Shown: positions 53,059 through 62,291, numbered from the stretch's first letter. The stretch is 64,000 nucleotides of DNA from Muribaculaceae bacterium (GCA_017557665.1 JAFYYI010000084.1:27996-91995); one strand, 5' to 3'. Notes: generated by a model not told the origin, from the letters alone. Numbers and translations are program-made.

Positions 53059-55125
53059 ATGGAGAATGAGAAAAAATTTGCACGCACGTTGGTGACAACG
53101 GCATTGCCCTATGCTAACGGACCCGTTCACATCGGTCACCTGGCCGGCGTGTATGTGCCTGCCGACATCTATGTGCGCTACCTGCGCCTCAAGGGCGAGA
53201 ACGTGCTGTTTGTTGGTGGCAGTGACGAACACGGTGTGCCCGTGACCCAGCGAGCCCGCAAGGAGGGTATCACGCCCCAGCAGGTTGTTGACCGCTATCA
53301 TGAGTTGATCAAGAAGTCGTTTGAGCAGTTCGGTATCTCCTACGATATCTACAGCCGCACGACCAGCAAGATACATCATCAGTTCGCTGCCGAATTCTTC
53401 CGCAAACTCTACGACGACGGCAAACTCATCGAGAAGGTGACCAAGCAGTTCTATGACGAGATAGACAACAAGTTCCTCACCGACCGCGACGTTGAGGGTG
53501 AATGCCCCTACTGCCACCATCCGGCAGCCAAGGGCAACCAGTGTGAGGATGGTTGCGGCCGCGATCTGGACCCCACCGAGCTCATCAATCCGCACGCCAA
53601 GGACAGCGACCATCCCCTCGTCCTCAAGGACACCACCAACTGGTTCCTGCCCCTCAATGAATATGAGGGCTGGCTCAAGGAGTGGATTCTCGAGGGTCAC
53701 AAGGAGTGGCGCAGCAATGTCTATGGCCAGTGCAAGTCGTGGCTCGACAACGGCCTGCAGCCCCGTGCAATGACACGTGATCTGGACTGGGGCATTCCCG
53801 TGCCCGTCGAGGGTGCCGAGGGTAAGGTGCTGTACGTGTGGTTTGACGCTCCCATCGGCTACATCAGCAACACCAAGGAACTGTGCGACGCCCAGCCCGA
53901 GCGCTGGGGCACGTGGCAACAATGGTGGCAGAACGAAGATACGCGCCTCATTCATTTCATCGGCAAGGACAACATCGTGTTCCACTGCATCATCTTCCCC
54001 ACGATGATGAAGGCCCACGGTGACTACATCATGCCCGACAACGTGCCTGCCAACGAGTTCCTCAACCTTGAAAATGACAAGTTATCGACCAGTCGCAACT
54101 GGGCTGTCTGGTTGCATGAGTATCTTGAGGACTTCCCTGGCAAGCAGGACGTGTTGCGCTATGTGCTCACCGCCAACGCTCCCGAGACCAAGGACAATTA
54201 CTTCACTTGGAAGGATTTCCAGGACCGCAACAACAACGAACTGGTGGCCATTCTGGGCAACTTCGTCAACCGTGCCCTGGTACTGACTCATAAGTTCTGC
54301 GGCGGCAGTGTGCCCGAAGCTGGTGAACTCACCGATGTGGACCGCGCAGCCTTTGAGGAGTTCAAGAATGTGAAAGTCAGCCTGATTGACCACATCGAGC
54401 ACTTCCACTTCCGCGAGGCCTTGAAGGATGCCATGGACCTGGCCCGCATCGGCAATAAGTACCTGGCCGACACCGAGCCTTGGAAACTGGCCAAGACCGA
54501 CATGGCGCGCGTGCAGACTATCATGAACGTAGCCCTGCAGATTACAGCCAACCTGGCCATCGCCTTCGAGCCGTTCCTGCCCTTCAGTGCAGCTAAACTG
54601 CGCAACATGATCGGCATGGAGCAGGTCGAGTGGAACCGCCTGGGTGATACCGACCTCCTGCCTGTCGGCCGCCAGTTGGAGCAGCCTGTGCTGTTGTTTG
54701 AGAAAATCGAGGACAACCTCATCCAAGCGCAGATTGATCGTCTGGAACACATCAAACAGGAGAACATCGTCAATAGCTTCAAGCCCAAGCCCATCACCAC
54801 CACCAGCACCATCGACGACTTCGCTAAGCTGGACATCCGCGTGGGCACTGTCCTGGAGTGTGAGAAGGTGAAGAAGGCCGACAAACTGTTGAAGTTCACC
54901 ATCGACGACGGTATGCAGGGCCGCACCATCATCAGCGGCATCGCCAAGTGGTATGAGCCCGAGGAGCTCGTGGGCAAGCAGGTGTGCTTCATCGCCAACT
55001 TCCCGCCCCGCAAACTCAAGGGCATTGAAAGCCAAGGCATGATCCTGAGTGCGGAGGACGCTGACGGACGTCTCGTCGTTATCGGCCCCACCGGCCCCGT
55101 CAAGCCCGGCTGCCAAGTAGGGTAA
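53059..55125 (+). CDS. metG: Methionyl-tRNA synthetase
   Basis: A 688-residue class I aminoacyl-tRNA synthetase. The HIGH motif is PVHIGH (residues about 24-27), the zinc-knuckle Cys set is CPYCHH and CEDGCG, and the KMSKS loop appears as KLSTS (about residue 341-345). The anticodon-binding helical domain follows, and the C-terminal ~110 residues ([20 protein letters not shown] onward) form the tRNA-binding OB-fold found in many bacterial MetG proteins. The length is normal for the long form. It lies alone with a promoter and a hairpin after the stop. Confidence 0.97.
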   Translation: MENEKKFARTLVTTALPYANGPVHIGHLAGVYVPADIYVRYLRLKGENVLFVGGSDEHGVPVTQRARKEGITPQQVVDRYHELIKKSFEQFGISYDIYSRTTSKIHHQFAAEFFRKLYDDGKLIEKVTKQFYDEIDNKFLTDRDVEGECPYCHHPAAKGNQCEDGCGRDLDPTELINPHAKDSDHPLVLKDTTNWFLPLNEYEGWLKEWILEGHKEWRSNVYGQCKSWLDNGLQPRAMTRDLDWGIPVPVEGAEGKVLYVWFDAPIGYISNTKELCDAQPERWGTWQQWWQNEDTRLIHFIGKDNIVFHCIIFPTMMKAHGDYIMPDNVPANEFLNLENDKLSTSRNWAVWLHEYLEDFPGKQDVLRYVLTANAPETKDNYFTWKDFQDRNNNELVAILGNFVNRALVLTHKFCGGSVPEAGELTDVDRAAFEEFKNVKVSLIDHIEHFHFREALKDAMDLARIGNKYLADTEPWKLAKTDMARVQTIMNVALQITANLAIAFEPFLPFSAAKLRNMIGMEQVEWNRLGDTDLLPVGRQLEQPVLLFEKIEDNLIQAQIDRLEHIKQENIVNSFKPKPITTTSTIDDFAKLDIRVGTVLECEKVKKADKLLKFTIDDGMQGRTIISGIAKWYEPEELVGKQVCFIANFPPRKLKGIESQGMILSAEDADGRLVVIGPTGPVKPGCQVG

Positions 55126-55130
55126 TATTC

Positions 55131-55206
55131 AAGCGGCTTGGGCCGCTTGAAGGTTAAAGGTTAGTGGTTAGAGAGACTTCTCTGGCCACTTGCTTTTTAT
55201 AAAGAT
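55131..55206 (+). terminator. Terminator region of metG
   Basis: AAGCGGC (55131-55137) pairs with GCCGCTT (55142-55148). A second small hairpin AGAGA/TCTCT (55170-55182) is followed by TTTTTA. GGTTA-type heptads lie between. Confidence 0.55.
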
Positions 55207-55275
55207 GTATATCATGGGTGAGTATGTGCCTTGGGGAGGTAAATTTGTTAAAGAAGGTTAAATATTGGCGAAATA

Positions 55276-55307
55276 TTTGGTTTATATTATAAACCGCTTT
55301 ATATTTG
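55276..55307 (+). promoter_or_regulatory. Promoter of the membrane protein/winged-helix operon
   Basis: TTTG at 55276-55279, 20 bases, TATATTTG at 55300-55307. The -7 element overlaps operator-like site 1. Confidence 0.7.
55287..55303. promoter_or_regulatory. Operator-like site 1 (TATAAA-CCGC-TTTATA)
   Basis: A perfect inverted repeat TATAAA CCGC TTTATA overlaps the -7 element. A similar site lies at 55371-55385. The downstream gene encodes a winged-helix protein, the likely binder. Confidence 0.6.
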
Positions 55308-55370
55308 CAGCGTGAAACAAGAACGGTAATCGCGAGTGCTGTTCTTTTTTCGGAGAGTTTTAGTTTATTT

Positions 55371-55385
55371 TTTAAACCGCTTTAT
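55371..55385. promoter_or_regulatory. Operator-like site 2 (TTTAAA-CCGC-TTTATA)
   Basis: The 14-base core TAAACCGCTTTATA of site 1 recurs in the leader, 26 bases before the start. The left half-site differs from site 1 by one base. Confidence 0.55.
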
Positions 55386-55410
55386 AGCCAAATTTAAAAC
55401 AATTCAAGTT

Positions 55411-56037
55411 ATGGAAGAGAAGAAAATGACCGAGAAAGAGAGTCTCGAATTAATTACCGCGATGATTCAGCGCACCCGTGAGCGCTATGTGGGCGACGGC
55501 AACATCATGCTGATGTGGGGTTACCTGTCGGTAATCGTGGCCACCCTGGTATGGATTTTGTTAGTGAAGACTCACAATCCGTTATGGAACTGGCTGTGGT
55601 TCGCCATCGGTGTTATCGGCGGCATCCTCACCCCCATCATGGACAGGAAACAACGGGTGAAATCTGGCGTGAAGAGTTATTCCGACAAACTCACTTCACA
55701 AATTTGGACCATTGTGGGTTGTTCGGCTGCCGTTGCGACGCTGTTCTGCCTGGGATTTAGCCTGCTCAAGGGCTACGACGCATGGAAGATGATGTTTGCC
55801 TTCGCGCTCATTATCGTGCCGATGGCCGAGATGGCACAGGGCATTATCATCAAGGAGAAATCGCTGGTGATAGGAGGCGCAATCGGCCTGATGTGTGGCA
55901 TCTTCATCGTCTGCTGCATTGCGGCCGAGGTTCCCTTGTATGCCAGTCTGATTCTGCCGCTGTTCATCATTGCCTTCATCTGCATGATGATTATCCCGGG
56001 TCACATCATCAACCATAAAGCCCGCCTGCAGCGATGA
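55411..56037 (+). CDS. Membrane protein coupled to winged-helix regulator
   Basis: A 208-residue protein with a charged N terminus (MEEKKMTEKESLELITAMI) and six hydrophobic segments in three pairs (GYLSVIVATLVWILL, WNWLWFAIGVIGGIL, IVGCSAAVATLFCLGF, MMFAFALIIVPMAEMA, GGAIGLMCGIFIVCCI, LILPLFIIAFICMMII). No catalytic motif is recognised. Proteins of this type in Bacteroidetes are often paired with a small winged-helix regulator, as here (ATGA overlap at 56034-56037). The start at 55411 lies after operator site 2, and an upstream in-frame codon at 55336 is not supported. The role is unknown; a membrane sensor or transport-like partner is possible. Confidence 0.8.
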   Translation: MEEKKMTEKESLELITAMIQRTRERYVGDGNIMLMWGYLSVIVATLVWILLVKTHNPLWNWLWFAIGVIGGILTPIMDRKQRVKSGVKSYSDKLTSQIWTIVGCSAAVATLFCLGFSLLKGYDAWKMMFAFALIIVPMAEMAQGIIIKEKSLVIGGAIGLMCGIFIVCCIAAEVPLYASLILPLFIIAFICMMIIPGHIINHKARLQR

Positions 56038-56315
56038 AAGAGCTTGATCCCATCCTTCACTCCCAGCTGCGGCTGGCTGTGATGTCCATCCTGATGAACG
56101 TGGACGAGGCCGACTTTGTCTACCTCAAGGAACAGACCGACTCCACAGCAGGCAACCTGAGCGTGCAACTCGACAAACTGTCCAATGCCGGTTACATCAC
56201 AGTCACCAAGGGCTTTGTCGGCAAGAAGACACGCACCACCTGCCAGGTCACCGAACTGGGCCGCAAGGCCTTTGAGCAATACGTTGATGCATTGAAAGGT
56301 TACTTGAACCTGTAA
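56034..56315 (+). CDS. Winged-helix transcriptional regulator
   Basis: A 93-residue single-domain winged-helix protein. Helix-turn-helix residues are SILMNVDEADFVYLKEQTDSTAGNLSVQLDKL and the wing ITVTKGFVGKKTRTTCQVTE, split here for length, matching the MarR/HTH_27 family. No effector domain is present, so it probably acts as a dimeric autoregulator. Its gene overlaps the membrane protein gene by ATGA, and two TATAAA-CCGC-TTTATA type sites in the operon leader are candidate operators. Confidence 0.88.
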   Translation: MKELDPILHSQLRLAVMSILMNVDEADFVYLKEQTDSTAGNLSVQLDKLSNAGYITVTKGFVGKKTRTTCQVTELGRKAFEQYVDALKGYLNL

Positions 56316-56333
56316 ATAGCTGACTCATTTAGT

Positions 56334-56374
56334 GATAAGAGCGCTCATCCCATTGCTGGATGAGCGCTCTTATC
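56334..56374 (+). terminator. Terminator after the winged-helix gene
   Basis: A 17-base perfect arm GATAAGAGCGCTCATCC (56334-56350) pairs with 56358-56374. The U tract is weak. Confidence 0.75.
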
Positions 56375-56453
56375 ATGTCTTTCAGGCTTTTCGACCGTAC
56401 TTTTCACAACCACAAAAGGTTGTTTCCTCTTCGAGGCACTTGTGATCTCCTCA

Positions 56454-56564
56454 ATGACCAAACTGCGAACCAACCCCTACGAGGTTCTGGCATGGTCTTT
56501 CTCGTTGAAATCGGTTCTTCAAACCGCTAACGTCTTCAATGTTTTTAGCAGTTTTGTTCAATAA
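56454..56564 (+). CDS. Small ORF, doubtful
   Basis: A 36-codon ORF (MTKLRTNPYEVLAWSF...) ending TAA in a region without other genes. It has no promoter of the usual form and no recognised family. It may be chance, or the remnant of an element. Kept only because it lies in a 420-base spacer. Confidence 0.2.
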   Translation: MTKLRTNPYEVLAWSFSLKSVLQTANVFNVFSSFVQ

Positions 56565-56614
56565 TACCTATGAGCTCCTTAGTTGGCCATGGCCGCTTGA
56601 ATGCCTGTAACAAG

Positions 56615-56651
56615 AAATGAGACTATGTCATTAAGCGACATAGCCTCATTT
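56615..56651 (-). terminator. Terminator of the hydrolase/CMD-cupin operon
   Basis: AAATGAGACTATGTC (56615-56629) pairs with GACATAGCCTCATTT (56637-56651), one wobble; on the minus strand it is followed by CTTG. Confidence 0.65.
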
Positions 56652-56738
56652 GCTTGCCCCCTATCGACATGGTTCAACACATCATGGGGGATCGGTTAAG
56701 GATATTAGAAGAATCTTTTAACAATAAATGTTGATGGT

Positions 56739-57833
56739 TTATTTCAAAGGGTTGTACACCTCGTCGGTCACGGGTTCCAGCCACTCGTTGCTCGCGCCCT
56801 CCTCGACATTGGTGTGATAGGTCAGGTGCTGGAACCATGAGTTGCAGGCAGCGCCGTGCCAGTGTTTAGCCTCGGCAGGAATATGGATGACAGTGCCGGG
56901 AGTCATCTCAACAGTGGGCTTGCCCCACTCCTGGTACCATCCACGACCGGCGACACAGATGAGCACCTGCACCTGGCGGTGGTGGACATGCCAGTTGTTG
57001 CGGCAACCCGGCTCAAAGGTGACGTTAAACAGTCCATTGCCCATATCGGCGAGATAACTGTTGCCAGTGAAGAATTGCCCGTAGGGATTAGGGTCTCCTT
57101 TTGGCCACTTGCTGAAATCGACTGTGTTGACGGCTAGAGAAGGCTCACCGAACACCTCAGCCACCGCACGCTCGCAGCGCACGGCCTCGGCATCACCGAC
57201 CTGGTTGCGGAGTACAGAGGGAATTTCATGCAACTGGCCGTCGCTGACCCCCATATTCCTCGCGCCGCTGACGTGAGCCTTCAACTGGGGCTCACAGCCC
57301 GCTAAAGCTGAGATGGCCGAAACGGTAACAATCTCGCGATCGGCAAAGGTGAGGTTGTTGCGAGCGAAAATGTCGCCAAAGAGATGCGCCTTCAGATAAT
57401 AGTCCGTCTGGGGTGCAAAAGTATAATTGAACGGCTGTCCCGAGAGTCGCGTCTGCACCTCGGTGCCCTGCTTGAGGGCATCATAGTCCTCGGGCAGCGG
57501 ATCGGCCTCACATCCGGCAGCGGTCAATTTTCCCTCAGCCTCACGTTCCTTGATGACCTGCTGCAATGCGCCGAGCGCATTCAGGCTACGGGGAAATCCC
57601 GTGTAGGCATAAAGTTGAGACAGGGCTTCCTTGGCCTCGCTGATGGTCAGTCCATTTTCAAAACCATAGTTCAGGGCAGTTTTCAGCCCATCGATGTTAC
57701 CTCTTGCCTCGTTGGCAGCGATTGCCACGAGTGCTTGTTGTCTTTTGGTCAATTCCATGTTTTGCTGTGCGTTGATTGAAAGGAATACCGACAGCAGCAA
57801 TGCCGCCAGCATCCCGTACTTCAAAATGTTCAT
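56739..57833 (-). CDS. Exported CMD-CMD-cupin protein
   Basis: A 364-residue protein with a signal peptide (ends INAQ), a duplicated carboxymuconolactone-decarboxylase-like domain (about 25-100 and 140-225) and a C-terminal cupin (about 255-350). The CMD repeats show LVAIAANEARGN and REIVTVSAISAL, and lack the CxxC motif of AhpD peroxidases. The cupin has NWHVHHRQVQVLICVAGRGWYQEWG and HIPAEAKHWHGA, the His residues expected for a metal. Related fusions are annotated as lactone or quinone-handling enzymes, but the reaction is unknown. It overlaps the hydrolase gene by four bases (57830-57833). Confidence 0.88.
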   Translation of the reverse strand: MNILKYGMLAALLLSVFLSINAQQNMELTKRQQALVAIAANEARGNIDGLKTALNYGFENGLTISEAKEALSQLYAYTGFPRSLNALGALQQVIKEREAEGKLTAAGCEADPLPEDYDALKQGTEVQTRLSGQPFNYTFAPQTDYYLKAHLFGDIFARNNLTFADREIVTVSAISALAGCEPQLKAHVSGARNMGVSDGQLHEIPSVLRNQVGDAEAVRCERAVAEVFGEPSLAVNTVDFSKWPKGDPNPYGQFFTGNSYLADMGNGLFNVTFEPGCRNNWHVHHRQVQVLICVAGRGWYQEWGKPTVEMTPGTVIHIPAEAKHWHGAACNSWFQHLTYHTNVEEGASNEWLEPVTDEVYNPLK

Positions 57834-58942
57834 TTCAGATTCTCTTTAAAAAAGGTTTCAATCTTGTCGTAGGGGATTACACCAGCCACGTCATCATAGA
57901 GGTCCACATGTGTGGCTCCGGGGATGATGAGCAGTTCCTTATTGCCTTCCTTGGCGCTCACACCTTCGACATGCTTGCCGGTCATCTGCTCGAAGGCATA
58001 CTCCGAGAAATAGCGCGAGTGAGCATTTTCACCGTGGATAAGCAGCACGGGGTTCTCTATCTCGGAGGCAAAAGCCAAGAGGCGATCGTTGAGGAACGAC
58101 TGGCAACCGGTGACATTCCAGCCGTCATTGGAGTTGCCACTGCGCTCATGGTAACCGCGCTTGGTCTTGTAGTAGGCATGGTATTCCTTGACAAACTGCG
58201 GTGCATCGTCAGGCAGCGGGTCTACAACGCCTCCACCACGTTTATAGGTGCCGTTGCGGAAGTCCTCGGTGCGCTGGGCAGCCATAGCCTTACGTTTTTC
58301 CATGCGCTGGGCCGGGGTGTCCTCGCTGCCAAAGTAACCCTCTCGGGTGATCTTGGTCATGTCATACATCGTCATGGCGACAGTCGCCTTGATGCGCGGA
58401 TCGATGGCCGCGGCATTGACGGCCATGCCACCCCAACCGCAGATGCCGCAGATGCCGATGCGCTCAGGATCGACATTGTCCTGCACCGAGAGGAAATCAA
58501 CGGCGGCGAGGAAATCCTCGGTGTTGATGTCGGGCGAAGCCATGCGACGAGGCTCACCGCCACTCTCACCAGTGTAAGACGGGTCAAAGGCGATGGCCAC
58601 AAAGCCACGCTCGGCCATGTGCTGTGCATACAAGCCACTCGACTGCTCCTTCACGGCGCCAAAGGGTCCCGAGACGGCGATAGCCGGCAACTTACCCTGT
58701 GCAGCCTTGGGGATGTACATGTCGGCAGCCAGTTCAATGCCATAGCGGTTCTTGAAAGTCACTTTCTTGTGTTCAACTTTGTCACTCAACGAGAACGTTT
58801 TGTCCCATTCCTTTGTCAAATTCAATGTCGTATTCATCTTCTCATCATTTTGATTGTTATCCTTCGTTCCTGTACAAGCCAATAACAGGCCACCCACCGT
58901 CATCACAATGGCGAGTAGGGAGTTTCGCATTATCTTTTTCAT
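57830..58942 (-). CDS. Exported alpha/beta hydrolase (lipoprotein)
   Basis: A 370-residue alpha/beta hydrolase with a lipoprotein-like N terminus (VGGLLLACTG, Cys near 23). The expected nucleophile elbow is GICGICGWGG, in which the usual Ser is replaced by Cys (GxCxG), with the acid-His pair suggested in LLIHGENAHS and IPGATHVDLYDD. The family includes dienelactone hydrolase-like and prolyl oligopeptidase-like enzymes. It is the first gene of the operon; the CMD-cupin follows with a four-base overlap. Divergent from the AraC gene at 59105, its likely regulator. The start at 58942 (MKKIMRNSLLA) is chosen; 58966 and 58930 are alternatives. Confidence 0.85.
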   Translation of the reverse strand: MKKIMRNSLLAIVMTVGGLLLACTGTKDNNQNDEKMNTTLNLTKEWDKTFSLSDKVEHKKVTFKNRYGIELAADMYIPKAAQGKLPAIAVSGPFGAVKEQSSGLYAQHMAERGFVAIAFDPSYTGESGGEPRRMASPDINTEDFLAAVDFLSVQDNVDPERIGICGICGWGGMAVNAAAIDPRIKATVAMTMYDMTKITREGYFGSEDTPAQRMEKRKAMAAQRTEDFRNGTYKRGGGVVDPLPDDAPQFVKEYHAYYKTKRGYHERSGNSNDGWNVTGCQSFLNDRLLAFASEIENPVLLIHGENAHSRYFSEYAFEQMTGKHVEGVSAKEGNKELLIIPGATHVDLYDDVAGVIPYDKIETFFKENLK

Positions 58943-59088
58943 ATCCTTGAATTTGTAAAATATCACGATGCAAAATTAGTCTTTACTTCATGACCGTCAA
59001 TTATCTGAAATACCTGAAAATATACCCGTTTTACCTGTTTTCACCTTTCTTTCGGGTTTAGACTAGAATTATTTAGAATAAAAATCAT

Positions 59089-59096
59089 TACCTTTG
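59089..59096 (+). promoter_or_regulatory. Promoter -7 element of the AraC gene
   Basis: TACCTTTG at 59089-59096, only eight bases before the ATG at 59105. The messenger would be nearly leaderless. Confidence 0.6.
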
Positions 59097-59104
59097 TACA
59101 CGTT

Positions 59105-60010
59105 ATGAAAGAACTTGTCCACATCAACACCGCCAATGATTTTGCTCGGGAATTCGGTGCGCCGGTCTTGCATCCGATGGTGAGCGTCGTCCACTTCGAC
59201 GAATTAGGCGAGATTCACCATGCACTCACCAAGATGGGGGTGTATGCCATCTTTGTGCAGGACAACTTTCCCACGGGGGCGACCTACGGCATGGGCGGCT
59301 ACGACACATCCAAGGGCACGTTGACTGCGGCATCGCCCGGCCAGATTATCGGCAAGGCCGACGATGGGCATCATGAGGTTTACCACGGCTGGGTGCTGCT
59401 GTTCGATGCCGAGTTCATGCGCGGCACGGTGTTTGAGCAGCGGCTCAATGAGTATCATTTCTTCTCCTACAACGTGAACGAGGCATTGCAGACTACCGAG
59501 GGAGAGAAACAGCTGATGTGGCAGTTGATGGAACTGATACGCCGCTTTATCCAGCATCGTAAACAGAACGCACTCACCGACAGGATAGTACAGGACTACA
59601 TCACGCTGGTGTGTGACTACTGCCTGTTGTTCTACCAACGGCAGTTTGAGGTGACGGCACGCCAACAGAGTGATCTGCTGACGCGTTTCCATCGTGTGCT
59701 GACCGATTACTACGAGCAGCAGCAACAATTCAAATTCGAACTGCCCAACGTCAAGTACTGTGCTTCGCAGCTGTGCCTCTCGCCCAGTTACCTCGGCGAC
59801 GTGGTGCGCGGTGCCACAGGCGACAGTCCCATGCGCATCATCCAACGTTTCCTCATCGACCGCGCCAAGAGTCTGCTCGTCGGAGGGCGAACGGTGACCC
59901 AGACGGCCGAGGACCTAGGCTTCGAGTATCCGCAGCATTTCACCCGTTTCTTCAAGAAACATGCGGGCTTGCCACCCTCGAAATATGTCGCTTCACTGCA
60001 GAAAAAGTAA
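59105..60010 (+). CDS. AraC family transcriptional regulator
   Basis: A 301-residue regulator. The N-terminal ~190 residues include a cupin-like effector region (ASPGQIIGKADDGHHEVYHGWVLLFDAEF) and the C-terminal ~100 residues an AraC/XylS double HTH: VKYCASQLCLSPSYLGDVVRGATG, TVTQTAEDLGFEYPQHFTRFFKKHAGLPPSKY. It is divergent from the hydrolase/CMD-cupin operon, whose 160-base intergenic region likely holds its sites. The start at 59105 follows a -7 element by eight bases. A sugar O-acetyltransferase lies 94 bases downstream. Confidence 0.93.
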   Translation: MKELVHINTANDFAREFGAPVLHPMVSVVHFDELGEIHHALTKMGVYAIFVQDNFPTGATYGMGGYDTSKGTLTAASPGQIIGKADDGHHEVYHGWVLLFDAEFMRGTVFEQRLNEYHFFSYNVNEALQTTEGEKQLMWQLMELIRRFIQHRKQNALTDRIVQDYITLVCDYCLLFYQRQFEVTARQQSDLLTRFHRVLTDYYEQQQQFKFELPNVKYCASQLCLSPSYLGDVVRGATGDSPMRIIQRFLIDRAKSLLVGGRTVTQTAEDLGFEYPQHFTRFFKKHAGLPPSKYVASLQKK

Positions 60011-60104
60011 TCTGGGTAAATATAAACGGATTTCAGATAAGCGGCCACACGGCAATTCTTTGCACCTTTGCAGCCATCATCAACACCATATCAAAATATC
60101 GCTT

Positions 60105-60671
60105 ATGACCATACAGGAATATAAGGAATACATCGCATCGGGACAACCCGTGATAGCCGGTTCCGAGGCTCACCAGCTCATGCACCGGGCCAGCCATGAA
60201 GCCCAGAAAATCACCGTCAGGCTGAACAGCGAGTATCATGAGCCAGAGGAGATACGTGCACTGCTCTCCGAGCTGTGGGGCTTTGAGGTGCCCGAGCATG
60301 TGGGCATGTTCCCGCCCTTCTACACCGACTTCGGCAAAAACACAGTGGTAGGAGACCGCACGTTTATCAATGCCGGCTGCAAGTTTCAGGATCAAGGCGG
60401 TATCTACATCGGCAACGACTGCCTGATAGGTCACAACGCCACGCTCTGCACCATCAATCACGCGCAAGACCCGGACCGCCGTGGTGATATGGAATTTCAC
60501 CCTATCCGCATCGAAGACAAAGTGTGGCTCGGAGCCAATGTCACCGTTCTGCCAGGCGTGACCATCGGCGTAGGGGCCATCGTCGCTGCCGGAGCAGTGG
60601 TGACCAAGGATGTCGCACCGCGGACAATCGTCGGCGGCGTCCCCGCCAAGTTCATCAAAGAAATCAAGTAA
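60105..60671 (+). CDS. Sugar O-acetyltransferase (left-handed beta-helix)
   Basis: A 188-residue acetyl-CoA dependent transferase of the maltose/galactoside acetyltransferase type. The N-terminal helical segment (MHRASHEAQKITVRLN) precedes a left-handed beta-helix with hexapeptide repeats (GKNTVVGDRTFINAG, IGNDCLIGHNATLC, IRIEDKVWLGANVTVLPGVTIGVGAIVAAGAVV), and the His-containing INHAQDP and GGVPAKFI complete the active site region. The start at 60105 is supported by the normal family length. It should acetylate a free sugar in the cytoplasm. Confidence 0.93.
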   Translation: MTIQEYKEYIASGQPVIAGSEAHQLMHRASHEAQKITVRLNSEYHEPEEIRALLSELWGFEVPEHVGMFPPFYTDFGKNTVVGDRTFINAGCKFQDQGGIYIGNDCLIGHNATLCTINHAQDPDRRGDMEFHPIRIEDKVWLGANVTVLPGVTIGVGAIVAAGAVVTKDVAPRTIVGGVPAKFIKEIK

Positions 60672-60680
60672 ATAGCATCA

Positions 60681-62051
60681 TCACAGCCCGATAACAACAG
60701 GTTTCTCGGGGGGAAGATGAGTGCTGAGGATGCGTTGGGGCTTGGGGTAAAGGTTGTTGGCGCGGTTGCCCAAATTGTTGGCAAAGCCGAGGACCGCGCC
60801 CTGATGGGCAATGAGCACATGGCCACGCGGGCCTTCAACAGTGATGCTCTCGCCGCGCAGGTAGCGCAGCGCCGCCAGGTAATCCACTTCACAGATGGGG
60901 AAAGCGTCGGCAGCCCTTGCCGTAGACATCGCCAGGGCATGGTGAGGCACCGTCTTGCGACCCATCACGGTCGCCAGTTCCACCCCGGCGTGCAGCACAT
61001 TTAACGAGGAGCGCAGGGCGGCCACATCGCGACGGATGTCCTGCGGAACAGCGGTATATATATCTTCTTGTTGATCAATTACATACTCATCCAGTGCAGC
61101 CAACCAGGTTTTTCCGGTTTCATCTGATTTTTTTGCTGTTTTTTCCTTGACACGGACGTCCTGCCTCGAGCCGTCACCGTCCTTGCGGAAAACCGCCATG
61201 AACAGGCCTTCGCCATCCACACGATGAGGCATGAAGCGGTAGCAGTGGCACGAACTGCCGATGGCTGGATGGATATTCCAATCGGCCTCGATGGGAACTT
61301 CAAGCGAGGAGGCTCCCAGTTCATTCACGATGAATTCGGCAATTTGTTCGTTTTCCTGGCGGTTATAGGTGCAAGTGCTGTAGATGATCAGACCTCCAGG
61401 CCGCAAGGCTTGCCACACGTCGGCGAGAATCTCGCGCTGACGCTGGGCACATTGTTCTACCAGAGCCGGCGACCATTGGGCCACGGCCTCGTCGTCCTTG
61501 CGCATCATACCCTCGCCGCTACACGGGACGTCGGCGGCGATGACGTCAAAGAAATGGGTCATTTTTCCCAAGTGGGCTGGTGCATTGCTTGTCACCACAC
61601 ACCGGGGATTGCCCCAGCGGACAACATTGTCGGCCAGCACACGGGCTCGCGGCGGCACGATCTCGTTGGCGACCGTCAGTGAGCGCTGTGGTAATGCCTG
61701 GATGGCCGCTGTGGTCTTGCCTCCAGGAGCAGCACACAGGTCAAGATAGCGCACTGGTTCGTGAATGAAATGACGTATCACGTGAGTGATGAACATCGAC
61801 GAGGCGTCCTGAACATAATAGCGCCCTGCATGCCAATCGGTGTCGAATGTGAACGACGGGCGGTCATTCAGATAAAAACCCTCGCCGCACCAGGGCACAC
61901 GGCGGCATCCCTCGGGCACCTCCACCCCACGCGCGCCGTTGACACGCACGGCAACGCTAGGCTCGGTCGTCGAGATGGCTTCGGCCAGCGCCTCCCATTC
62001 ATCGGGTAAGAGGCCCCTCAACTGCGTTATGAACTCCTCGGGCAATTTCAT
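60681..62051 (-). CDS. RsmF-like rRNA cytosine-C5 methyltransferase
   Basis: A 456-residue NOL1/NOP2/Sun-family RNA methyltransferase. The SAM-binding region is YLDLCAAPGGKTTAA, and the two catalytic Cys motifs are DVPCSGEGMMRK and IYSTCTYN. The N-terminal domain (EPSVAVRVN) and the C-terminal PUA-like segment (GAVLGFANNLGNRANNLYP) resemble RsmF of enterobacteria, which methylates 16S rRNA cytosine 1407; the target here is inferred. The start at 62051 (MKLPEEFITQL) gives the normal family start. It is convergent with the acetyltransferase gene, nine bases apart, without a clear terminator. Confidence 0.9.
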   Translation of the reverse strand: MKLPEEFITQLRGLLPDEWEALAEAISTTEPSVAVRVNGARGVEVPEGCRRVPWCGEGFYLNDRPSFTFDTDWHAGRYYVQDASSMFITHVIRHFIHEPVRYLDLCAAPGGKTTAAIQALPQRSLTVANEIVPPRARVLADNVVRWGNPRCVVTSNAPAHLGKMTHFFDVIAADVPCSGEGMMRKDDEAVAQWSPALVEQCAQRQREILADVWQALRPGGLIIYSTCTYNRQENEQIAEFIVNELGASSLEVPIEADWNIHPAIGSSCHCYRFMPHRVDGEGLFMAVFRKDGDGSRQDVRVKEKTAKKSDETGKTWLAALDEYVIDQQEDIYTAVPQDIRRDVAALRSSLNVLHAGVELATVMGRKTVPHHALAMSTARAADAFPICEVDYLAALRYLRGESITVEGPRGHVLIAHQGAVLGFANNLGNRANNLYPKPQRILSTHLPPEKPVVIGL

Positions 62052-62249
62052 CACTGCAAAGTTAGTTGAAATGCAGCAAACACGCCACAAAACATGTCCA
62101 GTAAATTGATTTTCGTACAAATCTATGGTTTTTACCCCATTTTTGGACAAAAATCCCTGTTTTTACTGATTGAAAACCATGGGTGTTTTCCTGCCCGTAA
62201 GAAGAAGGGCAGAAGCGGATGAAATTATAATTTTTTAAGGTTTCAAAGC

Positions 62250-62280
62250 TTTGGCAGATGGGCGATTTTTTGTAATTTTG
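62250..62280 (+). promoter_or_regulatory. Promoter of gyrB
   Basis: TTTG at 62250-62253, exactly 19 bases, TAATTTTG at 62273-62280: a full match, 60 bases before the start. Confidence 0.75.
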
Positions 62281-62291
62281 TACGTTTTTAG

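Larger units (their letters stand above)
56316..56738. other. Spacer with two terminators and a small ORF
   Basis: No clear gene. It holds the hairpin at 56334-56374, a 36-residue open frame at 56454-56564 and the hairpin at 56615-56651. The middle (56390-56600) has short inverted repeats such as ACAACC/GGTTGT (56407-56423), which could be a decayed element. Confidence 0.5.
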
